Assembly (NCBI RefSeq): GCF_009796785.1
Contig: NZ_CP047026.1
Coordinates: 2,266,501-2,330,500, forward strand
DNA length: 64,000 bases
Source of the DNA: Polaribacter sp. L3A8
GTDB taxonomy: Bacteria; Bacteroidota; Bacteroidia; Flavobacteriales; Flavobacteriaceae
Reading direction: 5' to 3'
The translations under genes and the position numbers were made by a program. Positions 56,201 to 64,000 of this stretch are shown here, piece by piece. Each line of letters starts with the position of its first letter. Within the stretch, counting starts at the first letter, position 1. Below the pieces are notes generated by a model. That model searched no databases. It saw only the letters and a list, made by a program, of their open reading frames with translations, and was not told the origin of the DNA.

Positions 56201-59200
56201 TAACGATGGTATTCCAGATGTAACAGAAGCAGGAGGAACAGATGCAAACAATGATGGAAGAGCAGATGATGATGATAACAATGCAGACAATACAGGTTCA
56301 AATGGTATTCCCACCTCAGCAGGTACAGGTCTTACACCAACAAGTACAGATGGAGATAGTGTTCCAGATTACTTAGATTTAGATGCAGATAATGATGGAA
56401 TTCCTGATAATATAGAAGGACAAACTACAATAGGTTATGTAGCACCTTCAGGAGCAGACACCGATAATGATGGTTTAGATGATGCTTATGATCAAGATTG
56501 TACCGGAGCAAATTGTTCTGGTGTAAGCGGAGCAATTATCAACCCTGTAAACGCAGACAATACCGATACTGCAGATTATATAGATTTAGATGCAGATAAT
56601 GATGGTATTTTTGATGTTATTGAATCAGGAAGTGGATTGGCAAATGATGGTAATGGCGTTGTAACTGGTGCTGTAGGTACTAACGGATTAGTAGATGCAA
56701 TAGAAACAGGCGATTCAGACCAAGGGTATACGGATGTAAATGGAGAGTATGACAATACTCAAGCAGATAATTTTACAGATACAGATAACGATGTAAATAC
56801 CGGTGGAGATGTAGATTATAGAGATGCTCAAGATAATGACAATGATAAAGATGGTGTTCCAGATAGTGTAGATTTAGATGACGATAATGATGGTATTTTA
56901 GATACTGAAGAATGTACTGTTCCATCTGCAAATATCTCACAAATTAGTAGCTCTTTTGTAGATTCTGGAGCTCCAGGAGACGTTGGTGACATCGCAGTAT
57001 ATTCCAATATTACTACTTATAACGGGGAAAGTATTGATTTAAGGGTAACCGTTTTATCAAATTCTAACCCAGCAAACATGACTGTTAATATAGCAGGTGT
57101 AGGTTCGAGTCCTAACATATATCCTATTTTTTTAGGAGGAAACCAATTTTCTTTTGACGGAGATTCTGCATCATTAAAATTTGAATACCTAATTTCTGGT
57201 ACCAACACATTAATTCCTGTTATAGCAAGTTTTGTTTGGAAAGATATCGACCTTGTAACAGGTTTCTCTAGCGGTAACGGTACAGAGTCTATTACATTTA
57301 ACACCAATGAAATTGCTGCCTATACGGTAGATACTCCTACAAATATTATAGTTAATTCTGTAGGTGGAGAAACTGTGTTTACTTCATCACTTAATTCAAA
57401 TACTAGTAACACTAAAATAATGGTAAAAACAGAGATGCTTAAAACAAGCTCTTTTACTGCTAGCTTTAGAAAAAGAGATGGGCCTACTAATGATACAGGT
57501 TATCTCTTTGGTTCAACCACATTTGCTAATCCTGTTAAAACCCAATTAATAGGTCAATGTGAAGATACCGATGGTGATAGTATTCCAGATTACTTAGATT
57601 TAGATTCAGATAACGATGGTATTCCAGATGTAACAGAAGCAGGAGGTACAGATGCAAACAATGATGGAAGAGCAGATGATGATGATAACAATGCAGACAA
57701 TACAGGTTCAAATGGTATTCCAACTTCAGCTGGTACAGGTCTTACACCAACAAGTACAGATGGAGATAGTATTCCAGATTACTTAGACTTAGATGCAGAC
57801 AATGATGGTATTCCAGATGTAACAGAAGCAGGAGGAATAGACCTTAATAATGATGGAAGAGCAGATGATGATGATAACAATGCAGATAACACAGGTTCAA
57901 ATGGTATTCCCACCTCAGCAGGTACAGGTCTTACACCAACAAGTACAGATGGAGATAGTGTTCCAGATTACTTAGATTTAGATGCAGATAATGATGGAAT
58001 TCCTGATAATATAGAAGGACAAACTACAACAGGTTATGTCGCACCTTCAGGAGCAGACACCGATAATGATGGTTTAGATGATGCTTATGATCAAGATTGT
58101 ACCGGCACAAATTGTTCTGGTGTAAGCGGAGCAATTATCAACCCTGTAAACGCAGACAATGCCGATACTGCAGATTATATAGATTTAGATGCAGATAACG
58201 ATGGTGTTTTTGATGTTATTGAATCAGGAAGTGGATTGGCAAATGATGGTAATGGCGTTGTAACTGGTGCTGTAGGTACTAACGGATTAGTAGATGCAAT
58301 AGAAACAGGCGATTCAGACCAAGGATATACGGATATAAATGGAGAGTATGACAATACTCAAGCAGATAATTTTACAGATACAGATAACGATGTAAATACC
58401 GGTGGAGATGTAGATTATAGAGATGCTCAAGATAATGACAATGATAAAGATGGTGTTCCAGATAGCGTAGATTTAGATGATGACAATGACGGTATCTTAG
58501 ATACTGATGAAGGCTTTAGTTGTCCTTCTACTTCTTACATAGATTTAGGACAAGCTTTTACAAACACTTCAACAAATACAAATGGAGGAAATGCTTCTGG
58601 TAATGTTGCAAACATTTATTCTTTTGGAGGTACAAGTGCTACTTTTAGTTATGAATTAATAAATGCTGCTCAATGGGTAGCGGGTGTGTCAAGTAAAGGG
58701 CCTACGGTTGGTGTAGATGGTAACTATATAAATACGCAACCCAATTTTACTAATTTCCCTTCAGGTTCTTTTTATCCTGCAAATGCAGCAACTATTAGTG
58801 CTGCAGTGTATAAAATAACTTTTACACAACCAGTATTTAATGTAGAATTTAAATGGGGTGGTTCTGATCATTCTGACAGAACTGATTTTTTAGCCAATTT
58901 AAACGGTTCAAATACTCCTTTAACAATTAGCAATAGTACACTAGCATCGGGAAGCTATAAAATTACAGGGCAATCTCTTGTAAGTAATGCTATCGGAGCA
59001 AATGCTCCATCTAATGCGGTCTTAATATCTTCTCAAGGGCCTTTAAATGAAATTATTATTGTAGTAGGTAAAGAAAATGGAGACAATAGTAATGCTACAA
59101 CACAATTATTTGAACTTAAATATTGTGCGGCTTTAGATACGGATAATGATGGTATTCCAAATCATTTAGATTTAGACTCAGATAACGATGGTATTCCAGA

Positions 59201-60824
59201 TGTAACAGAAGCAGGAGGAACAGATTCAAACAATGATGGAAGAGCAGATGACAATGATAACAATGCAGACAATACAGGTTCAAATGGTATTCCTACTTCA
59301 GCAAATACAGGTCTTATGCCAACAAGTTCAGATGCTGATGGTATTCTAGATTACTTAGACTTAGATGCAGATAATGATGGTATTCCAGATAATATAGAAG
59401 CACAAACTACTTTAGGTTATGTGGCTCCAACAGGAGTAGATACCGATAAGGATGGTTTAGATGATGCGTATGACCCAGATTGTACCGGCGCAAATTGTTC
59501 TGGTGTTACCGGAACTCTTATTGTACCCGTAAATACAGATGGTGCTGATACTGCAGATTATATAGATTTAGATGCAGATAATGATGGCATTTTTGATATT
59601 ATTGAATCTGGAAGTGGATTAGCCAATGATGGAAGTGGTGTTGTAACAGGTGCTGTAGGCACTAACGGATTAGTAGATGCTATAGAAACCGGCGACACAG
59701 ACCTAGGTTATACTGATGTAAATGGAGAGTATGACAATACACAAGCGGATAACTTTACAGACACCGATGGTGATGTAAGTACTGGTGGAGATGTAGATTA
59801 TAGAGATGTACAGGATAATGACAATGATGGTATTCCTGATAGCGTAGATTTAGATGATGATAATGATGGTATTCCTGATACTGCAGAAAATGGAGTAAAT
59901 TTTGCAGATGGCGATGAAGATGGAGACGGCATACCAAACTATAAAGATACTGCAGATACTGCAGGTGGTACTGGAGATGGTAGTACAACAGACTATACAG
60001 ATTCTAATAACGATGGTATTCCAGATGTATATGATGCAGATGGCGATGGTATTCCTAATCATTTCGATTTAGATACAGACAACGATGGCATTCCAGATTT
60101 AATTGAAGCAGGTGGTGTAGATACCAATGGAGATGGTGTAATAGATTACCCAACTCTTGGAGACCCTACAACAATGGTAGATCTTGATGGTGACGGTTTA
60201 GCAGACACTTATGACGATACAGACACCGCAGGAAGTTCTACTGGTTGGTCTGCAGGAACTCCTATTTCTAATCCAGATTCAGATGGAGATGGAATTCCAG
60301 ACGCACAAGATTTAGATGCAGATAATGATGGTATTCCAGATGTGGTAGAAGCAGGCGGAACAGATGCTAATGGAGATGGTAGAGCTGATAATTTTGTAGA
60401 TATAGACAATGATGGTTTTAATGATCTTGTAGATGGTGATATAAACGGAACTACAGATCCAACAAAAGCATTAATTATTACAGGTACAGATGGTAATAGC
60501 GATGGTATTCCAGACAATTACTCGAATGGAGATACAGACGGAGATGGTCTTTTAGATAGTACAGACTTAGATGCAGACAACGATGGTATTCCAGATCTTG
60601 TGGAAGCAGGTGGTATTGACACCAATGGTGACGGACGTGTAGACACAAACACAGATGCAGACAAAGATGGTTTGGCAGATATTTATGATGAAAACGCAAC
60701 AGACGGTCCAGGTCCTGACGGTACAAATGGTATAGCCTTGGTAGAAACTGATGCCGCTGGTAATATGCTAGATGGCGCTGGTATTCTATTGATAGTGATT
60801 CCGATGGAATTGCAGATCATTTAG
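53250..60824 (+). CDS. Giant Gly-rich/TSP3-array surface protein, 5' part up to a frameshift
   Basis: The first 2524 codons of a very large secreted protein. A long N-region precedes a hydrophobic stretch ending ILAQ (about residue 56); the ATG at about codon 41 could be the true start. The Gly-rich domain (about 60-312) is closely related to that of the preceding gene. After it, Asp-rich TSP3 calcium-binding arrays (about 313-345, 584-690, 904-1222, 1437-1755, 1960 onward) alternate with four dissimilar beta-rich inserts (about 346-580, 687-904, 1224-1437, 1756-1960). The arrays carry conserved blocks such as [18 protein letters not shown] and GGDVDYRD. The last 13 or so residues before the stop are out of frame: the true gene continues at 60785 after a one-base deletion. 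A calcium-stiffened adhesin role is inference. Confidence 0.82.
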   Translation: MMNYLKETKLSWEIIRFKLVPPSIHTPLFKTIFKKASHFIMPILFLFGFNSKILAQTEVVNTSTVSSSSYTISGGPKQVSFAITGANGGNGTTTGGGKGAIINATYNLNNGDVINYLVAEGGFGGSEAGGAGSTGIYINGTLVLVAGGGAGGDNSAGAVGLGANSTTNGDNGVGIGGGAGGTNGAGGGATVGAGAGGGGINSAGANTASVLGSGGGTATANYSLAAGGTSAIGSGSGGRGLTGGGAGGVNYAGGAGGYSGGGASGNGGSAGGGGSYVNTTLTTYLTSIITAGADGATNGGNQANGTDGSVKITVTDLTDTDNDGIADVNDEDSDNDGILDADEGCSAITGTTFNLVPAESVIGNIAAGGKLVYKDAAGNKVVLEAAGTVGTNNGFTIADGGADPNDGTTIKNITTGEIIFEVIANDANDQPKLKVSAFSANGTAFNIESIGLGGIGNMDNSTAQDAIAASVPGFWSNLVASGNALSSAQITTSPVGATAVSNITQAELAIYNFNNFVSQGAVSEVIFNHSDDLVQDGYNATFTPKTPVNSFFIIVDDITTSDADGRQILTHLLTTSITISGTICRDTDSDGIPDNLDLDSDNDGCSDAIEAGTTTNQSTNYQFPSNDVSATGVPNTAATPNTSGNYINAAVTSCDCPFASGIDTDGDGLDDTCDQDNDNDGILDTDECMGIVYSVPLVTEGFEAASFVTDAGVDDAACLFSPSFNIPKGGGINLLDPSTITGWQPTTGVVEATKGLHPVPSGKAAVFNAFAADASDATNICRGLDVDHNGNGRFGEIVSINNVTVVAGVSYSVAVYAAEVSNTDPFVNSYSFKFYNAGTTTLAGIPDFSLNNITQGNQNWQLNETDFVASVTKNIDIVLVQTNPEEFGADIALDAFSILRGTCSGDTDKDGVLNIYDLDSDNDGIPDVIEAGGTDANNDGRADDDDNNADNTGSNGIPTSAGTGLTPTSTDGDSIPDYLDLDSDNDGIPDVTEAGGTDANNDGRADDDDNNADNTGSNGIPTSAGTGLTPTSTDGDSVPDYLDLDADNDGIPDNIEGQTTIGYVAPSGADTDNDGLDDAYDQDCTGANCSGVSGAIINPVNADNTDTADYIDLDADNDGIFDVIESGSGLANDGNGVVTGAVGTNGLVDAIETGDSDQGYTDVNGEYDNTQADNFTDTDNDVNTGGDVDYRDAQDNDNDKDGVPDSVDLDDDNDGILDTEECTVPSANISQISSSFVDSGAPGDVGDIAVYSNITTYNGESIDLRVTVLSNSNPANMTVNIAGVGSSPNIYPIFLGGNQFSFDGDSASLKFEYLISGTNTLIPVIASFVWKDIDLVTGFSSGNGTESITFNTNEIAAYTVDTPTNIIVNSVGGETVFTSSLNSNTSNTKIMVKTEMLKTSSFTASFRKRDGPTNDTGYLFGSTTFANPVKTQLIGQCEDTDGDSIPDYLDLDSDNDGIPDVTEAGGTDANNDGRADDDDNNADNTGSNGIPTSAGTGLTPTSTDGDSIPDYLDLDADNDGIPDVTEAGGIDLNNDGRADDDDNNADNTGSNGIPTSAGTGLTPTSTDGDSVPDYLDLDADNDGIPDNIEGQTTTGYVAPSGADTDNDGLDDAYDQDCTGTNCSGVSGAIINPVNADNADTADYIDLDADNDGVFDVIESGSGLANDGNGVVTGAVGTNGLVDAIETGDSDQGYTDINGEYDNTQADNFTDTDNDVNTGGDVDYRDAQDNDNDKDGVPDSVDLDDDNDGILDTDEGFSCPSTSYIDLGQAFTNTSTNTNGGNASGNVANIYSFGGTSATFSYELINAAQWVAGVSSKGPTVGVDGNYINTQPNFTNFPSGSFYPANAATISAAVYKITFTQPVFNVEFKWGGSDHSDRTDFLANLNGSNTPLTISNSTLASGSYKITGQSLVSNAIGANAPSNAVLISSQGPLNEIIIVVGKENGDNSNATTQLFELKYCAALDTDNDGIPNHLDLDSDNDGIPDVTEAGGTDSNNDGRADDNDNNADNTGSNGIPTSANTGLMPTSSDADGILDYLDLDADNDGIPDNIEAQTTLGYVAPTGVDTDKDGLDDAYDPDCTGANCSGVTGTLIVPVNTDGADTADYIDLDADNDGIFDIIESGSGLANDGSGVVTGAVGTNGLVDAIETGDTDLGYTDVNGEYDNTQADNFTDTDGDVSTGGDVDYRDVQDNDNDGIPDSVDLDDDNDGIPDTAENGVNFADGDEDGDGIPNYKDTADTAGGTGDGSTTDYTDSNNDGIPDVYDADGDGIPNHFDLDTDNDGIPDLIEAGGVDTNGDGVIDYPTLGDPTTMVDLDGDGLADTYDDTDTAGSSTGWSAGTPISNPDSDGDGIPDAQDLDADNDGIPDVVEAGGTDANGDGRADNFVDIDNDGFNDLVDGDINGTTDPTKALIITGTDGNSDGIPDNYSNGDTDGDGLLDSTDLDADNDGIPDLVEAGGIDTNGDGRVDTNTDADKDGLADIYDENATDGPGPDGTNGIALVETDAAGNMLDGAGILLIVIPMELQII
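56170..56905 (+). repeat. Internal coding repeat of TSP3 array, copy 1
   Basis: This stretch is nearly identical to 57769-58504, at a constant offset of 1599 bases (533 codons). It encodes an ordered set of blocks: [57 protein letters not shown] more diverged third copy lies at about 59170-59850. Confidence 0.8.
57769..58504 (+). repeat. Internal coding repeat of TSP3 array, copy 2
   Basis: The partner of 56170-56905; only scattered substitutions distinguish them, for example ATAGGT versus ACAGGT after DNIEGQTT. Unrelated sequence of about 640 bases (a beta-rich insert) precedes each copy. Confidence 0.8.
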
Positions 60825-61344
60825 ACTTAGATGCAGACAACGATGGTATTCCAGATCTTGTGGAAGCAGGTGGTATTGACACCAATGGTGACGGACGTGT
60901 AGACACAAATACGGATGCAGACAAAGATGGTTTGGCAGATATTTATGATGAAAACGCAACAGACGGTCCAGGTCCTGATGGTACAAATGGTACAGCCTTG
61001 GTAGAAACTGATGCTACTGGTAATATGCTAGATGGCGCTGGTAATTCTATTGATAGTGATTCCGATGGAATTGCGGATCATTTAGATTTAGATGCAGACA
61101 ACGATGGTATTCCAGACTTAATAGAAGCAGGTGGTGTAGATACTAATGGAGATGGTTTAGTAGACACAAATACAGATGCAGACAAAGATGGTTTGGCAGA
61201 TATTTATGATCAAAATGCAACAGACGGTCCAGGTCCTGACGGTACAAATGGTACGGCACTGATAGAAACAGATAGTGCTGGTAATATGATTGGTGGTAAT
61301 GGTAATACTGTTGATACCGATGGTGATGGAATTCCGAATCATTT
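60564..61344 (+). repeat. 87-residue coding repeats inside the duplicated unit
   Basis: Segments starting [12 protein letters not shown] recur every 261 bases (first interval 260, because of the deletion) at about 60564, 60824, 61085 and 61346. Each encodes [22 protein letters not shown] followed by [13 protein letters not shown] and a Gly/Asn-rich turn. The same set occurs in copy 2 from about 62798. Confidence 0.8.
60783..60784 (+). other. Single-base deletion causing a frameshift
   Basis: Copy 1 reads GGCGCTGGTATTCTATTGAT. The duplicate at 63008 and the sub-repeat at 61036 both read GGCGCTGGTAATTCTATTG. One A is missing here, so translation ends at 60824 instead of continuing. It may be a sequencing or assembly error, or a real mutation. 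Confidence 0.85.
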
Positions 61345-64000
61345 AGACCTAGATTCTGACAACGATGGTATTGTAGATCTTATTGAAGCAGGCGGAACAG
61401 ATACTAACAAAGATGGTAAAGTAGACACTACAACAGATACGGACAATGATGGTTTTGATGACGCTGTAGATGGCTCTATAGGTACGCCTTTAATTACAAC
61501 TACTGCTGATACAAACAATGATGGAATAGCAGATACATACACAAATGGAGATGCTGATTCAGATAATTTCCCTAACTTTTTAGACATTGATGCAGATAAC
61601 GATGGAATCCCTGATAATATTGAAGGACAAACTACTAGTGGTTACATAACTCCAAGTGGCATTGGTACTGCTATGGCAGACACAAATAATAATGGTGTAG
61701 ATGATAATTATGAAACAAGTGGAATTGGTTTTGTCCCAGAAAACACAGACGGTACAGATTTAGCAGATTATTTAGATACAGACTCAGACAATGATGGTAT
61801 TCTTGATATTGCTGAAAACGGACATACAGCAAATGTTGCTTCAGGAAATGATGCGGATAAAGATGGATTAGACGATGCTTTTGATGATAATGATGATTCT
61901 GCTACTAATGGTGCTACCGTTAACGATGGTGCTAATGGTAATAACGCAATAACCACTTTAACTACTTTAGAGAATTCTTTTGGTGATGAAGATAATGACT
62001 TTAATCCTAACAATCCTGCTACTGGTAATCTTGACTATAGAGATATTAAAGATACTGACAAAGACGGTATTCCAGATAGCGTAGATCTAGATGATGATAA
62101 TGATGGTATTCCTGATACTGCAGAAAATGGAGTAAATTTTGCAGATGGCGATGAAGATGGAGACGGCATACCAAACTACAAAGACACAACCGATAACGGA
62201 AACGGTGGAGATGGTAGTACAACGGACTATACAGATTCTAATAACGATGGTATTCCAGATGTTTATGATACAGATGGCGATGGTATTCCTAATCATTTAG
62301 ATTTAGATACAGACAACGATGGCATTCCAGATATTGTAGAAGCTGGTGGTGTAGATACCAATGGAGATGGTGTAATAGATTACCCAACTCCTGGAGACCC
62401 TACAACAATGGTAGATCTTGATGGTGACGGTTTAGCAGACACTTATGACGATACAGACACCGCAGGAAGTTCTACTGGTTGGTCTGCAGGAACTCCTATT
62501 TCTAATCCAGATTCAGATGGTGATGGCATTCCAAATGCACAAGATTTAGATGCAGATAATGATGGTATTCCAGATGTGGTAGAAGCAGGCGGAACAGATG
62601 CTAATGGAGATGGTAGAGCTGATAATTTTGTAGATATAGACAATGATGGTTTTAATGATCTTGTAGATGGTGATATAAACGGAACTACAGATCCAACAAA
62701 AGCACTAATTATTACAGGTACAGATGGTAATAGCGATGGTATTCCAGACAATTACCCGAATGGAGATACAGACGGAGATGGTCTTTTAGATAGTACAGAC
62801 TTAGATGCAGACAACGATGGTATTCCAGATCTTGTGGAAGCAGGTGGTATTGACACCAATGGTGACGGACGTGTAGACACAAACACAGATGCAGACAAAG
62901 ATGGTTTGGCAGATATTTATGATGAAAACGCAACAGACGGTCCAGGTCCTGACGGTACAAATGGTATAGCCTTGGTAGAAACTGATGCCGCTGGTAATAT
63001 GCTAGATGGCGCTGGTAATTCTATTGATAGTGATTCCGATGGAATTGCAGATCATTTAGACTTAGATGCAGACAACGATGGTATTCCAGATCTTGTGGAA
63101 GCAGGTGGTATTGACACCAATGGTGACGGACGTGTAGACACAAATACGGATGCAGACAAAGATGGTTTGGCAGATATTTATGATGAAAACGCAACAGACG
63201 GTCCAGGTCCTGATGGTACAAATGGTACAGCCTTGGTAGAAACTGATGCTGCTGGTAATATGCTAGATGGCGCTGGTAATTCTATTGATAGTGATTCCGA
63301 TGGAATTGCGGATCATTTAGATTTAGATGCAGACAACGATGGTATTCCAGACTTAATAGAAGCAGGTGGTGTAGATACTAATGGAGATGGTTTAGTAGAC
63401 ACAAATACAGATGCAGACAAAGATGGTTTGGCAGATATTTATGATCAAAACGCAACAGACGGTCCAGGTCCTGACGGTACAAATGGTACGGCACTGATAG
63501 AAACAGATAGTGCTGGTAATATGATTGGTGGTAATGGTAATACTGTTGATACCGATGGTGATGGAATTCCGAATCATTTAGACCTAGATTCTGACAACGA
63601 TGGTATTGTAGATCTTATTGAAGCAGGCGGAACAGATACTAACAAAGATGGTAAAGTAGACACTACAACAGATACGGACAATGATGGTTTTGATGACGCT
63701 GTAGATGGCTCTATAGGTACGCCTTTAATTACAACTACTGCTGATACAAACAATGATGGAATAGCAGATACATACACAAATGGAGATGCTGATTCAGATA
63801 ATTTCCCTAACTTTTTAGACATTGATGCAGATAACGATGGAATCCCTGATAATATTGAAGGACAAACTACTAGTGGTTACATAACTCCAAGTGGCATTGG
63901 TACTGCTATGGCAGACACAAATAATAATGGTGTAGATGATAATTATGAAACAAGTGGAATTGGTTTTGTCCCAGAAAACACAGACGGTACAGATTTAGCA
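60785..64000 (+). CDS. Giant TSP3-array surface protein, continuation after frameshift, cut by window edge
   Basis: From 60785 the correct frame stays open to the last base (about 1072 codons), with no stop and the same Asp/Asn/Gly-rich calcium-binding pattern ([20 protein letters not shown]). With the missing base restored, the visible protein is at least 3584 residues. This part has the remainder of duplicated copy 1 (with [16 protein letters not shown] and [15 protein letters not shown]) and most of copy 2. The C-terminus, where a type IX secretion signal would be expected, lies outside the window. Whether the cell makes one protein or a truncated one depends on whether the deletion is real. 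Confidence 0.75.
62075..64000 (+). repeat. 2.2-kb tandem duplication, copy 2 (truncated by window edge)
   Basis: The last visible base corresponds to 61765 of copy 1. Only a handful of substitutions were seen over the last 1.6 kb, for example 60521 T versus 62755 C, and 61213 T versus 63448 C in the codon after CAA. It retains the base deleted in copy 1. Confidence 0.85.

Larger units (their letters stand above)
59838..62074 (+). repeat. 2.2-kb tandem duplication, copy 1
   Basis: Copy 1 begins at GATAGCGTAGAT (59838) and runs to 62074. Copy 2 starts at the same word at 62075. Early parts differ at several sites and by one codon ([15 protein letters not shown] versus [14 protein letters not shown]); from about 60115 on they are nearly identical. 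After correction for the base missing near 60783, the offset is 2235 bases, or 745 codons. Confidence 0.85.

Noticed and set aside
59755..63822. Reverse-strand frames rich in His/Tyr/Leu or Ile/Thr/Ser in the TSP3 arrays
   Set aside because: They recur with the DNA repeats in each copy and mirror the GAT/GGT codon pattern. They have no sensible start context or domains.
56000..64000. Regularly spaced repeats that might suggest a CRISPR array or minisatellite
   Set aside because: The repeats keep the reading frame, units are 87, 533 and 745 codons, and they encode calcium-binding motifs; no spacer-repeat structure of 25-40 bases or cas gene is present.

Overview
The window comes from a low-GC member of the Bacteroidota, almost certainly a marine Flavobacteriaceae (Polaribacter/Tenacibaculum-like; genus is inference). 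Supporting signs are a 287-residue RpoD, the gliding ABC-transporter subunit GldA, TonB receptors with carboxypeptidase-like N-terminal domains, a GLPGLI protein, a type IX secretion C-terminal sorting domain, promoters of the TTTG/TAnnTTTG type, and dispersed palindromic repeats between genes. No rRNA, tRNA, CRISPR array, transposase or phage gene was recognised.

Layout. 1-9 kb: truncated tRNA-dihydrouridine synthase, a MscS channel, two tandem Spy-like periplasmic proteins, a gamma carbonic anhydrase, a LytTR regulator with its TPR histidine kinase, and a VWA protein. 9-20 kb: housekeeping genes (DUF2797, GH3-like, TonB receptor, polyprenyl synthase, LURP-one-related protein, rlmN, queA, aroA, crotonase). 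20-27 kb: DUF2383 protein, Crp-type regulator, and a TonB receptor/EEP lipoprotein/PhoD lipoprotein operon that looks like organic-phosphate acquisition. 27-47 kb: dnaE with a fused proofreading domain, a sugar-lactone oxidase with a HAD phosphatase, gldA, a geranylgeranyl-reductase-like gene with a membrane protein, a TonB-like receptor with a GLPGLI partner, deoxynucleoside kinase, a small MscS channel, an ECF sigma factor, rpoD, rpe, a DnaQ/GIY-YIG fusion, and a CBS protein.

48-64 kb is the accessory part: two adjacent giant secreted proteins. Both begin with an ALK-like glycine-rich domain and carry thrombospondin-type-3 calcium-binding arrays. The first (1543 aa) also has PA14, a CBM6-like module and a type IX sorting domain. 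The second runs past the window edge (at least 3584 aa visible), is built from alternating Asp-rich arrays and unrelated ~210-residue inserts, contains a near-identical 2.2-kb tandem duplication, and is interrupted by a single-base deletion at about 60783.

Regulation visible in the sequence: good TTTG-N19-TAACTTTG and TTG-N21-TATATTTG promoters for aroA and queA, and a second class, AAAC-N17-GTC in a T-rich context, ahead of both Spy-like genes and the GLPGLI gene, with a weaker match ahead of the ECF sigma gene. I infer an envelope-stress ECF regulon. Intergenic space carries four families of dispersed repeats, in two places with one family nested inside another.
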